Shown one piece after another: positions 10,239 through 20,769 of a stretch of DNA of 64,000 bases. The DNA is taken from NCBI GenBank assembly GCA_004431415.1, contig QPMI01000507.1, positions 124,001 to 188,000 of the forward strand. Reading direction: 5' to 3'. The translations under genes were made by a program, and so were the position numbers. Each line of letters begins with the position of its first letter. The first letter of the stretch is position 1. The stretch comes from Cyanophora paradoxa (Eukaryota; Glaucocystophyceae; Cyanophorales; Cyanophoraceae). The notes below the pieces were generated by a model that saw only the letters and a program-made list of their open reading frames with translations, was not told the DNA's origin and did not search any database.

Positions 10239-11086
10239 CACGAAGGCCATGTAGCGCTGGGCCTCAGGGCCTCTGGCCATGGGCCAGGCCCACTCCACTC
10301 CTTCCGAAGTCCCGCCGACTCCCTCAGTGTCCAACTGGCCATGAGTGGTCCGGGCGCCCGGCGGGATCCGATGCCATGATGATCATCGGATCATGGACTC
10401 GAGGCCCGGGCCCTGAGGGTTCGACGGACTTCATGGCAGCGGACCACAAGGCCCTGAGGCTTAAGCTTCGAATCCACTGATCACGATCCGATGATCATGA
10501 GCTAGGGTGCTGATCATGCCATTCTATGATATGGTATATTGGGCACTGCCATTCTAGACATTGGATATGTACGAACTCCCTGTGGTCCACGAGAGACCCT
10601 GAATGAGACGCGGATGCTCTGAGAAATGAATGATACATCGACCGCCCTTCGAGCCGCCAAGCTCGCTCGAGGGGCGCTGGCACTGACGAAAACGGTGCGC
10701 TGGCACTGGGGAAAATGTGCAGAGATGTCATCTACAGCTATCTGTACTACGGTAGGAACCCTAAGGCCGACGCGGGCGCCCCGCAGGACCTGCGCCGCGA
10801 TCGGCAACCCAAATGCCCGACTACATAATACGAACTCGAAGATATGAATCATTCGCTGCCCTGGACTGCGGCACGCACGGATTGGCAGGGGAGGGCTCCT
10901 GTCAATGAACACTGCGGAAAGTTTTGCAACGAATAAACGATGCCAAAGCTAGAAGACGCCGACTTCAATGAAGCTAGAGCTGCTAGACAGAGGGAAACAC
11001 GCAACTGCAGGAAAGGATCGAAATACGAGAAAATGCAAGTATAGCGAAATGAAGAGAGGAGGGGGCGGAAAGGGCGCCGCGGGTGC
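8897..11086. other. Palindrome-rich gene-free region
   Basis: No convincing exon is visible between the convergent mL41 and carrier genes. The DNA switches between GC-rich blocks and short palindrome-rich stretches with recurrent six-base palindromes (TGATCA, GCTAGC, GCATGC, ATATAT, GGCGCC, CCCGGG). Variants of 'aggccctgag' and 'gatcatgag' recur between 9,600 and 10,510. A 29-nt C run lies at 10,208-10,236. Similar DNA occurs at 14.3-14.6, 40.8-41.7, 47.5-48.1 and 51.2-52.4 kb, so this looks like a class of intergenic sequence. Confidence 0.5.
10208..10236. repeat. 29-nt homopolymeric C tract
   Basis: An uninterrupted run of 29 C follows a shorter C-rich run on the plus strand (G run on the minus strand). 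Such tracts are prone to replication slippage and to sequencing-length error, and the G strand could form quadruplexes. No gene overlaps it. Confidence 0.9.
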
Positions 11087-12669
11087 TCAGAGAGCGGCGC
11101 TGGAGGCGCGGTTGAGGGCGCTGCGGCCCTCGAAGGCGGGGAGGGCGCCGGTGGGCCGGGAGGTCGCGACGGGGGCCGGGCCAGAGAGGTCGGGCGCGAC
11201 AGTGCCCGGGGCGGCGCCGCTGGCGGTCTGGCTCTCCGGGGCGGGCGCGGGGTTGGCGGCGGCGTGGAGGCGGCGGGAGCGGCGGGCGGCGAGGGCGCGC
11301 TTGCTCCCCTCGAAGGCCCCGAAGAAGAGGCAGGAGTTGGGGATGCCGACGGCGGCGCGCACGCCGACCCCGCGGAGGAGGCCCCGGGGCCCGTCGCTCG
11401 CGAGCACCCGCCGGAACGCCGTCGGCACGTCCGGCGCCGTCTTCGTCATCACTGCACCGCCCCCGGAGCGCCGTAAGCTTCCGAGCGCGCGCAGCGGCGG
11501 CCTGGCCGCGCACCCATCGTCTTGCTCACGTCCAGAGGGTTCGTCACGACGCTCGCGACCGCGCCAGCGATGCCCCCGACCGCGAACTGCTCCAGGGCCC
11601 CCAGCCGCGGCGCGACTGCCGGCGCATCAGCCTCGGCATCCTGCTGCGCTCTCTTTCGCCTTGCGGTCGCCCCCTTGGCCGCAGTCCAGGCGCGCTTCGA
11701 GGAGCGCGCGCGTCAGGGCGGGGCGGGGCGCTGAACGGCGGGCGGGGCCGGGCTGGACGGACCTGCACGGCGCGGTAGACGGGGAGCTCAATGAACGTGA
11801 AAGGCACGTCGCGTGCGATGGTGGGCCTGCCTTAGAGCATCAGCGGACTCGGGGGTGCTGCGGAGCAAGCCGGCGCACAGAATGCCGCGGTAGAAGCCCG
11901 CGAGGCCGTGGTCGCGCGCGATGAGCTTGATCGCCTTTAGAGCGCGAAACTTTAGAGCACGACGGAACGATCGGAGTGGAAGGCGGACCTGCCGCGTGCC
12001 CGAAGGGTAAAGCCCGTGCTGCAGTTGCGATTTGACCACTTCGGTTGGTATGTACACGAAGCAAGCCAGCAGCCCGGCGACAGCGCCGGAAGTCACAGCA
12101 GCGTGCGCATGCCCGAGAGCCGGTGCCAGTCGCGATGACAGGAAGTCGAACGTGGCCAACTTGACCGCCGCCGCCGGTGCCGCACCCGCGATAGCAGAGC
12201 TGCACCCGGCCCAGAGACCGGCTACTCCGCGTTTTTTGACGATGTAACGCGCCGCATGGAAGCCGTTCTTGATCTTCTCGGTGCCGCCCGAGCTCTGGAT
12301 ATGTGTCTGGCCGCGAAAGGGTCAAGTTGAGTTTGAAGCGACCACTTGACCGCAGCCACTCCGCGCTGGTCGTTGGAAAACGATCTATGTGGTGACTCTG
12401 ATCTTTATCGCGCAAATCACCCGGCGCGGGACGGCGCATTTGGCGGCGACGAGAGACACACGTGCGAGTATTGCCCCAAGCGCTCCGACAGAGCGCGGCG
12501 TGCTGACCTTTACAGTGTCAAAAGGGTGCAAGAAGCCGATAGAAACTGCCCCAGCAATCGCGCCGGCGACGAGCAGATCGGTCGGCGAGGTCTGGTCCGG
12601 CCGGTGATTGTGCGCCTCTACCTCCTCTATTGGCACTGCAGATGTTCTCCTCCTCGTCCTGGAACTCAT
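11087..12669 (-). CDS. Mitochondrial carrier family protein (SLC25-type)
   Basis: Three repeats of the carrier fold are visible. Repeat 1: DLLVAGAIAGAVSIGFLHPF with signature HPFDTVK. Repeat 2: the helix around FDFLSSRLAPALGHAHAA, then AGLLACFVYIPTEVVKSQLQ. Repeat 3: FAVGGIAGAVASVVTNPLDV with signature NPLDVSK. The second halves of repeats are present too, e.g. HGLAGFYRGILCAGLLR and VPFTFIELPVYRAVQ, and GLLRGVGVRAAVGIPNS near the end. The start ATG is at 12669 (MSSRTRRRTSAVPIEE) and the stop TGA at 11087-11089. The substrate cannot be fixed; S-adenosylmethionine-carrier-like is one option. The C-terminal tail after ALAARR is longer than usual and low in complexity. It diverges from the FKBP gene. 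Confidence 0.82.
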
Positions 12670-12766
12670 TTCCGCCCCAGCCGCGGTCGCTGCGATCAAT
12701 CGCCGAAGCTATCCGAACTGCGTGTACCCCCGACACCGATCACTTTGCGAATCGCCCAGCGCGACG
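12670..12766. promoter_or_regulatory. 97-bp divergent promoter gap (carrier / FKBP)
   Basis: Start codons of the leftward carrier gene and the rightward plastid FKBP gene are separated by 97 bp. Both promoters must be here or in flanking coding DNA. No TATA-like element is seen. Confidence 0.45.
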
Positions 12767-14154
12767 ATGGCCGCGTTCGCCTTGTCGGTCCCTGTTTTGG
12801 GCAGCGCATCGAGTTCGTTTGCCGGCGTGGCCGTCAAGCCGACGGCGCGCACCGCCGCTCGACCGACCCTGCAGCTGGCCCGCGCCGCAGCCCGCGCCGA
12901 GGCGAAGCCCGGGAAGGTTTTCGAGGCGCACTCCGATCGCTCGGTCTCTCGCCGGTCCTTCAACGCGGCGCTGGCGGCGTTCGCGGGCTCCCTGCTGGTC
13001 GCAGCGGAGCCCGCGCTGGCAGGCCCGCCCAAGAAGAAGCAGGTCTTTTCCGTATTGTATTATGCTTGCTGTACCGTACCATATTACCGATCGTCGACAC
13101 CCGCGCATGCGCAGCTCGTTTTCAAGACGACCGAGTCTGGACTGCAGGTGCGCGCCGCTGTGCCGCGTACATTCTGGCCGCGGTTCTTCGTGTTTACGGC
13201 GTCGCGCAGATTGCCGGTGAGACCGACCGTGTACTGGAATCCCTTTAAACCGTCGACGTTAGCTGTCAAGTGTAAAACCCGTCGCGGCCAGCCGCGTCGC
13301 TGCTTGATGCGCATAAGATCTGGAGCGTCGGCTGCGATGGGGTGGGCGCTGACTCGCGAGGAGACGTGCAGGTGGGGTCCGGGATGAGCCCGAACCCGGG
13401 GGACCGCCTCGTCGTCCACTTCACGGCCAAGCTTAGCAACGGCACCACGTTCGCCTCCAGCCGCGACTCGGACTCCCCCGCGTGCGCTCCACTCTCTTAC
13501 AATCCAAGCCGATTCGGTTTCGGAGTCAGTGAACGTCCGATGCAGTTCCGGCACCACCCCGTTCGGCTTCACGCTGGGCGCCAACAGGTCAGCCCCTGCT
13601 CGGCACGGGACTTGTAACCAGGCACGTCTCCTGACGCGGAGCCGGCAGGGTCATCAAGGGCTGGTTCGTGCGGCATCTCGCGCTATCGTTCTCGACTGAC
13701 CCCCGCGGCCCGCTTGCGATGGGATTCTCGACGTACAGGGAGGAGGTGCACTCGCTGCTTTTTCTCCCTATTTCCAGTGCCAGGCGCCAATCCGCCGCGC
13801 CCAGGGCGTCATGGGCATGAAGGTGGGCGGCCGGCGGAAGGTGAGCTACAGCTACGGCTGGCTGGCGCCGCGATCAATATTCCCACCGCCCGCCTCCCGC
13901 CGGCGCCAAGACGCTGACCCGAACGTCAACGCGGCAGCTCATCATCCCCCCCGAGCTCGCGTACGGCGAGCAGGGGAACACGACCCTGCGTGTCCCCCCG
14001 AACGAGACTATCACCTGCGACATCGAGCGTGCGCCCGCCCCGCCTCCCCGCCGCCCCAACGCGGCCAGAGACGAACCCGCGCGCACGGCCAGTGCTCAGC
14101 GTCAAGCGCTCCGGCTCTTCCGGCATCCGTGCGGGGCCGCTCGTGGAGGGCTGA
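12767..14154 (+). CDS. Thylakoid-lumen FKBP-type peptidyl-prolyl isomerase
   Basis: The presequence (ATG 12767, MAAFALSVPVLGSASSS, then an Ala/Arg-rich stretch) resembles a plastid transit peptide with Phe at position 4. It is followed by a twin-arginine signal: SRRSF, a hydrophobic stretch AALAAFAGSLLVAA and a signal-peptidase-like EPALAG. The FKBP domain follows in pieces: LVFKTTESGLQ, MSPNPGDRLVVHFTAKLSNG, TTPFGFTLGANR, VIKGW, GVMGMKVGGRRK, LIIPPELAYGEQG and VPPNETITCDIE, with a short tail ending PLVEG at TGA 14152-14154. It should catalyse proline cis-trans isomerisation in the lumen after Tat export. The exon covering the beginning of the domain is the least certain. Introns carry both GT and GC donors. 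Confidence 0.85.
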
Positions 14155-14712
14155 GCTGCCGGCTTCGCTTGTCTGGAGCTCGGGTCCGGGGCGCGGGGGC
14201 CCGGCCGCGGGCGCCGACCCGATCGCGAGCCCGTACGCGTTCCGCGCGCGCTCGCCGTTTCAGCAACCGATGTGTCATAGCTGTACTGTACCATAGTGTC
14301 AAAATCGATTACGGGGTTCTTTAGGGCCGCTGCGGTCGAGGCCATGCTGGGATCATCGAATCAAATCGATATCCCGAGCGCAACCCGGCGCGCAGTCGAC
14401 CGTCCGACGGTCGGACGTTAATCGAGTTCGCCTATGTTGCGCGCCGGGCCGCAATACGTATTGCATCAGCTATACCTATACCGTATTGCATCAGTATGCA
14501 TACCCTATAGCTATACCGTAGTACGCTATAGCTAGGCGCGCGCCGTGCCAGATCGACACGGCCAGCACTTCCAGTGCTGTCGTACCCCTTGATCGGCAGC
14601 AATTTGCCAGCAAAACTCATTCGCGCACGAGTAGGCGACCGCAGAAGCCACTCAAAGGAGCGATTCGATCAGATAGTTCGCTTCCGGGCCGCGGAGTCGA
14701 CAGAACAGCGCG
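14155..14712. other. Gene-free region upstream of LSM3
   Basis: No coding exon is recognisable. It holds the FKBP 3' region and the LSM3 promoter. Between 14,450 and 14,540 the sequence is AT-richer, with repeated GTATTGCATCAG and interleaved CTATAGCTATA-type palindromes. Confidence 0.4.
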
Positions 14713-15124
14713 ATGGTGAAGCCGACATCTGTGGAGGAGCCTCTCGATCTCATTCGTCTGAGTATCGACGAAAGGATATATGTGAAGCTGCGCGGCGACC
14801 GCGAGCTCCGCGGGAAGCTCCATGTTCGCTCCCCGCTCAAAACGCGCATCCCGCCTGCTCACGTCGCCTCGCCCGTGCAGGCATACGACCAGCACTTGAA
14901 CATGATCCTGGGCGATGTCGAGGAGACCGTGACTACGGTGGAGATTGACGACGAGACCTACGAGGAGATCATCAAGGTCCGCCGCGCGCTCCAGTGCGTG
15001 CCGCGCGTAGCTGTACGCTTTCTAAGCCTATCCTCGCCCGCAGACATCGAAGCGGAGGATTCCCATGCTCTTCGTCCGTGGCGACGGCGTCATCCTGGTC
15101 TCGCCGCCCCTACGGACAGCTTGA
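14713..15124 (+). CDS. LSM3: U6 snRNA-associated Sm-like protein LSm3
   Basis: Three exons give a protein of about 95 residues, the normal LSm3 length. It begins [20 protein letters not shown] (ATG 14713), then [17 protein letters not shown] with the Sm1 signature, [32 protein letters not shown], and after an intron with a GT donor and CCCGCAG acceptor [20 protein letters not shown], which carries the Sm2 motif RGDGVILV. The stop TGA is at 15122-15124. LSm3 is part of the LSm1-7 ring (cytoplasmic mRNA decay) and the LSm2-8 ring (U6 snRNA, splicing). It converges on the P450 gene. Confidence 0.93.
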
Positions 15125-15287
15125 ACGTCGCCCCCAGCTCACATTCTAGGCGCGCGTGTACGAATGATCGGATCTTCGATCGTCCGGACCTGCCGTGCGT
15201 GTGCCGCGGGGCCGCTCGGCGCTCAGCCATCAGCCCCACGCACGCTCGCTCTGCTGGGGGTCTCTTCGCTTAGCTACAGGTCCCTCC

Positions 15288-18273
15288 CTACTGCGCGCAC
15301 ACGTTTCCTCTGGCCGCGCCGTTCGCGCCCTGGGGGGCCGCGCGCTTCCCATCCAGCGGGACGAGGCGGACGCGGACGGGGTCCTTGGGCCTGCAGGCGG
15401 GGCGCGTCGGCGGCGGCGGGGGGCGCTGGATCGAGAGCGCGGGCGGCGGCCGGCCGGCCGGCCGCACCGGTTGACGAAGACGGTAACAATGCCGGGGAGC
15501 TTCCCGGAGGGCTTCCCGTCCTCGGGCTCCACGCGGTAGCGCTGCCGGGCCCGCCGAGTCAGTGCGCGGGGAGAGGCGAGGGGGGCGGCCGTTCGGACCC
15601 GGACGAGGGAGGCGAGCGCGACGCGCATCTCCGCCATCGCGAGGTGCCGCCCAGGGCAGCTCCGCTGGCCCGTGCTGAACGGCATGTACCCCCGGCACTC
15701 CTCGCCGGGGCCCCCTGCCGGCGGGCGGGGTTGGGCGGGGCCGGGGCGGGAAGGAAGGATCGGAGGGGTCGAGGGGACACGCGCGCGCACCCGGGAGGAA
15801 GCGCTCGGGCTTGAACTCCTCGGCGTCGGGGCCCCATAACTTCGGGCTGTAGTGCATGTGCCCGACCGCGACCCAGACCTGGATCCCGGGGGGCAGCCGC
15901 CGCCCTGCCGCGAAGCCGCTGAGCTGGAGGAGCACTGCATGCGGCAGACAGGGTCCGAGCGGGTGGGGAGGGCGCGACCTGCGACGGTGGCGCCGGTGGG
16001 CCCCACCTGTCGGGCGTGGAAGGTCGGCGGGTTGAAGAGCCGCAGCGTCTCCTGCGCGTGCGACGTCAGCCGTGCGCTTCGGGGCCGATTCGGGGCGGGG
16101 CGGGGTGCCTTGAGGAAGGCGGTGATGTAGGGGAGCCTTTCCAGCTCCTCCGGCGCGGGGAAGTCCCCCGCCAGGACCTCCCGCGCCTCCTGCCCGGCCC
16201 TCATGAGCGGGCCGGGCCTGAGGCTAGTTCGGGGGCCGGCACGCCTGGCGGCAGCGGTCCTGGAGGGCGGGGAAGGCGGCGAGGACGGCGCATGCGAAGG
16301 AGAGCGTCGAGGAGCTCGTGTCGTTACCCGCAATGAGGATCTGGGGGGGGGGGGGGGGGGGGGGGGTCGAGCGGCGTCGGATGCGGGATCAGACGGGGGG
16401 AGGAGCCCGGGCCCGGGCTCGGGGGCGCGCACGGACATGGCCTCGTCGATGAGGAGCTCGGCGTCCATCTCGCCGGCCTCCCGCGCGTCCAGCAGCGCCT
16501 CCAGCATGTCCCCGCGCCGCTGCCCCCCCTGCCCCCGCTCCCGCCTCCGCTCCTCCAGCAGCCTGCGCCGCGGTGATTCAGCGTGACGTTCGAAGGAAAG
16601 CGGGCCTGGTGTGGAAGCGCGAGGGCACCGGGAGGCGTAGGCCCGGAGGTAGCGGGCGTTCGCCGCGAAGCGCCGCGCGCGGGGGGTCGGGAGCACCCGC
16701 CAGAGCTTCCCGCCACGCAGATTAGATCACCATCGAACCCAGATCGGATTGGAGGCCAGGGGGGCGGTCACCTGGACGGGCTCCTCGGCGCGGATCTTGA
16801 TCTCCGTCATCGTCTCGTAGAGCCGCTCCGAGAAGTCCGTCCCTGCGGAACGCGCAGGGAGACCAAATCCAAGCGTCAAGCCCCGAATTGGAGCAGTCCG
16901 AGGGCGGGGGCGCACGGCCGGCGAGGGCGCCGACGTCGGCGCCGAAGGCTGCGGAGGAGATGACGTCGAGGGCGAGCTTGGGGAACTCCTCGCGCAGGTC
17001 CACGACCCCCAGGGAGGACCACTTCTCCAGCGCCGCCCCCGTGTGCCGCACCATCGTCTCCTGATAGCCATCCCCGCCCCCCGAGTCAGCAGATGACGAA
17101 AGGTGGGCGGGCGCGGGGGGAGGGGCAGAGGGGCCCGGGGGGGTACACGCACATGCATAGGGGGGATCTTGGCGGGGTGGAAGGCGGGGGAGAGGACCCG
17201 TCGCTCGCGCCTCCACTTCTCCCCCGCGAACGCTGCGCACGGGCCCGAGAGCGTAAGCACTCGAGATCGGCGAGCCTCGGCCGCGGCCGCCGGGCGGCGG
17301 GCGCATGCGCACTGATGATGCCGTAGGCGAAGTTGCGGAAATACTGCCACACTGCGCAGGCGCGGCGGCGGCAGAGGTCGGGGGACGGCGCGGGGCGCGG
17401 CCAGGTCGCGCGGGCGGGCGCGCGGGCCGGGGGCCTAGGGCTGGGCCCAGGGGGCACCGGTCTGCTCGGCGGGGACGAAGTTGTAGATGTCGGAGAGGAC
17501 CTCCCGCGCCACCTCCGGGTCCGCGATCGACACGAACTCCACTGCGCGCCCGGCCCGTCGGCAAGGCCCGAGCGCTAGCGCGACGAGGCCTAGGCCTAGG
17601 AAGTACGAGTGAGATCGAGCGCACTGCTCCCGAGGCGGGCTCGGACGATGCTGTCGCCGTTTTCGTCGTGCAATGAGCGCAAGAACATATGCCAGTCGAG
17701 CTTCAGGAGGCCTGTCGGCGGAGAAACGGGTCAGGGTCAGGCCGGGGCCTCGATGGCCCTCGAACTGGATATCGATCAGGTTTTCCGGGTGTGCGCGTGA
17801 GCACGCCAACTCGAGCGAGAGAGCTCGCTGACCTCCAGAACGCGACCCTAGCAATACCAGCATCTAAACTCAGCTATGCCGCGCGGTGATGGCCCCTGAC
17901 CGGGGCCGCGTACAAAGCTCCGTGACCGCGATGCGCAGCGCGCAGCGCTCCTTAAGATTCGGCGCCGGCGTGGACGCAGCAAGTTGCTTTATTAGCACTT
18001 CGACGCACGCGGAATGGACGTGATTGGCCAAGGGTACTCGCGGACCGACGGGATGCTGTCCAAGTCGCCACGGCCGCGCTTGAGAAGCCAACGAACGCCC
18101 ACGGCGACCGCCGCAGCGGCGAGCGCCGCCTGGGCGATGCGGCTGCGGTCAACGTTGTCCGCCGCGAGCATCTGCGGTAGAGGAGTATTCCGAGGTTCGT
18201 CGTCGGCGCCGACTTGGCGGTCGGACTGGGGTACGTGGCAAGAAGCACTTGAAGCCTCAACATCGCCCGGCAT
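15288..18273 (-). CDS. Cytochrome P450 monooxygenase
   Basis: The start is MPGDVE (ATG 18273), joined by a GC-donor intron to an exon with a membrane anchor (AALAAAAVAVGVRWLLKRG) and a Pro-rich hinge (SIPSVREYPWP). Later exons give ENLIDIQFEGHRG, LLKLDWHMFLRSLHDENGDS, VEFVSIADPEVAREVL, GEKWRRERRVLSPAFHP (C-helix WxxxR), the I-helix AGNDTSSSTLSFA, the K-helix ETLR, the PERF-like KPERFLPG and the heme loop FSTGQRSCPG with the Cys ligand. The stop is TAG 15288-15290. All P450 hallmarks are present, so it should be active. The anchor suggests ER or plastid-envelope attachment; the substrate is unknown. Exon borders between the anchor and NLIDIQF are uncertain. The intron before the I-helix exon ends in 24 consecutive C bases plus AG. 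Confidence 0.87.
16343..16366. repeat. 24-nt G/C homopolymer serving as a polypyrimidine tract
   Basis: On the plus strand there are 24 consecutive G. On the P450 coding strand this reads as 24 C immediately followed by AG and the exon ATCCTCATTGCGGGTAAC, which encodes the I-helix motif. The tract therefore lies directly at a splice acceptor. Confidence 0.85.
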
Positions 18274-18330
18274 CCGAAGCCATCATCGAAATCACTGCAA
18301 CGTGCGTTTTGCGGCCCGCCAGCCGTGACG
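18274..18330. promoter_or_regulatory. 57-bp divergent promoter gap (P450 / GT77)
   Basis: The start codons of the leftward P450 and the rightward glycosyltransferase are 57 bp apart. This implies a shared bidirectional promoter or promoters inside the first exons. Confidence 0.45.
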
Positions 18331-20591
18331 ATGGCGGCGGCTTCGCGGGCTCTCGTATTGCTCGTCGTGGCGTGCAGCGTGCTAGCTGCCAGCGCGGCCC
18401 TATCGAAGCACCATGGTCCGCACTGGCAGCCTACCGACGATGAGATGACCCGCATGCAGCGGTAGCCGCCCGTGTCCCGTGCATAGCGCAGCTCGCCCGC
18501 GCTCAACTGACGACTCGCGCAGCTATCTCGTATCGGACGACGCGTGGCTGGCCACTGTCGCACAGGTCGCGGACGCGAACGGCCTGATCTACATCGCGAG
18601 CTACCAGCCGACGAAGCCGTACGACTGGGTTGAGACCTACAAGGTGCGCGCCGTGGCTGCTCGCCCTCGCGCGGCGAGCGGGCGAGCGAGCCGCGGTCGG
18701 TTGGGCGCAGGATCTGCTGCGTAACCTGCTGGCGTCGATGACGCGCGTGGGGATCAACAACTACGTGGTGTTCACGTCCTCGTACGCGCACCACGAGGAG
18801 TTCCTCGGCCGCGGCATCCGCTCCATCCACGAGGCATCCTTCTCCGGCATGACCCAGGCCCGCCCCCCGCCCCCCGCCCCGCCTCTCGCCCGCCCCTTCC
18901 CCGCGCGCCCCGCCGCTCCGCCTCACGCCGGGCCGCGGCGCAGAGCTTCAACACGCAGCTTTACATGAAGTTCCTGTACGCGCTGAACCTCCTCGCGCGG
19001 GGGTACGACGTCGTCGTGTCGGACCTAGACGTCGTCTTCCTGCGGAACCCGTCGCCCATGTTCACGCGCCGCTTCAACTTTGAGCTCCTCAGCGACGCCA
19101 TCAACGAGTCCTCCTGGCGCGACTGGGACATGAACACGGGCTTCTACTACGCCAAGTCCCACCCCGGTATACCCCCCTCGTCTCGCCCCCCCCCCGCACC
19201 TTCGAGCCGGTACCCCCAGAGACGGCGCGGTTCATCGTGGAGATGCTCGCGATGTTCGAGGCCGACATGGCGAACGATTCGCAAGCCATCTGGCGCCTCT
19301 CCGACCAGGCCCGCCGCCGTCCCCGTACCCCCGCGCGGCTCCTTCCCCGTTACCCCTAACCACCCATCCTCAGTACTACTTCAACAAGCTCGCGAGGCGG
19401 GCCAAGCCGATCTACTACGATGGCAAGTTCGGCTGGAACATCACGTTCAACGTCCTCAACATCACCGAGGTGCGGCGCCTGTACCCCCCTTCTCCATTCC
19501 CCCTGTCTTGCACCTGAGCGCGTACCCCCGCAGTTCGCGTCGATGATGCAGTACTGGTACATCCGGTCGCCGCAGCGGGCGGGCGTGACGCCCTACGTCG
19601 TGCACTCCAACTGGGTGCCCCAGCGCGTCAAGATCCACTCCCTCCGCGAGGTCCAGCTCTGGTACCCCCCCCCCCCCGCTCCCCGCAGAGTAGTTGGCCC
19701 GCTCACCGGCCTCTGGCAGGCACATCCCGACGCCGTTCTACTACACGGCGCGGAAGTTCCTGACGTACCAGGGCCCGCTGGACGCCTCGTTCGAGGAGGA
19801 GCTGCAGATGCTGCGCACGGCCCTCGGGCTCGCCTTCTCCATGGGCCGCGCCCTCATCCTCCCCTACTTCAACTGCCGGAACAACCCGCTGCACGCCGCG
19901 GTGGGCCTGGGGGACGAGAAGGGCCGCTGCGTCCCCTCCATCTACCTCGAGATGGAGGCGCTGCTGGACACCTTCGACGTGCGCGAGTCGAGCTTCCTCG
20001 ACAACCCCGCCGTGCCCCCCGAGTTCTGGAGCTCCACGGGCCGCGTCACCCTCTTCCGCCCCGTCACCGACATGGAGATCCGCAAGGACCTCGCCCACCT
20101 CAAGGCGCCCCGCGCCGCCCGTTCCTCGCGCATCGTCGCCGGCGTCGTCTGAGCGCGTGCCCCGCAGGACGTGAAGCTCCTGGAGGTGCAGAACCTCCAG
20201 TTCGGCTTCTCCTACGCCGATTCCTTCGCCCAGGTGCGCGCGGACGCAGATCCCATTCCCCAGATCTGCCGGCCCAGCTGCACCTGATCCCTTCGCCCCG
20301 CCAGGACGCCTTCGAGGAGCGCCTGAAGCGGGCCATCAAGTGCGCTCCGGGCAACTGGTACGCGCCCGCCAGCCGCCCCGCCCTGCCCGCCCGCCCGCAT
20401 CCCACCTCCGACTGTAGCCGTACAGGATCTTCGAGGCGGCGGCCAAGCTGGGCCTGGCCTGGCCATACACGAAGGACTGCGCGCGGGACCCAGACCCGCA
20501 GGCCCGCCCTCCTCCGCCCCTCTCCGGCTCCCATACGGGGCCCTGATTGCCCCGCGTGCCGCCCCGCGCGCAGGTCGGGAAGAGACCCTGA
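18331..20591 (+). CDS. GT77-family glycosyltransferase, XEG113-like (arabinosyltransferase candidate)
   Basis: It begins MAAASRALVLLVVACSVLAA, a signal peptide or anchor. The catalytic part reads WLATVAQVADANGLIYIASY, NLLASMTRVGINNYVVFTSS, SFNTQLYMKFLYALNLLARG, and then the DxD-type metal/nucleotide-sugar motif in VVVSDLDVVFLRNP. Next come MNTGFYYAKSHP, FNKLARRAKPIYYDG and VHSNWVPQRVKIHSLREVQL. The C-terminal part, FLTYQGPLDASFEEEL followed by LGLAFSMGRALILPYFNCRN, resembles the end of plant XEG113, a Golgi enzyme that extends arabinose chains on hydroxyproline. The stop is TGA 20589-20591 after a GC-donor intron; an earlier stop at about 20,546 applies without it. Many introns start GTACCC or GCCCG. 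Its neighbours are the FkbM gene and the Ser/Pro-repeat glycoprotein. Donor and acceptor specificity are inferred, not shown. Confidence 0.82.
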
Positions 20592-20769
20592 CTGCTCTTC
20601 GCCCCCTCCCCCCCGCCCCCGGCCCGCGGCCGGGGTCGCGACGCGGCCCAGCCCCGCTCGGCCCCGCACCGCACCGCGTCGCTGCCGCGCCGCAGTGACG
20701 CTACTGCAAACTATATTTTAATATTTGTTTCGAGGCTACGTCTATCGTTGCTGTGCGCGGCTGCCGCTG

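Noticed and set aside
17435-17863. P450 gene starting at the ATG at 17,863 (MLVLLGSRSGG)
   Set aside because: An upstream exon pair with a membrane anchor and SIPSVREYPWP hinge, joined by a GC-AG intron, gives a more typical P450 N-terminus. The 17,863 codon probably lies inside the gene.
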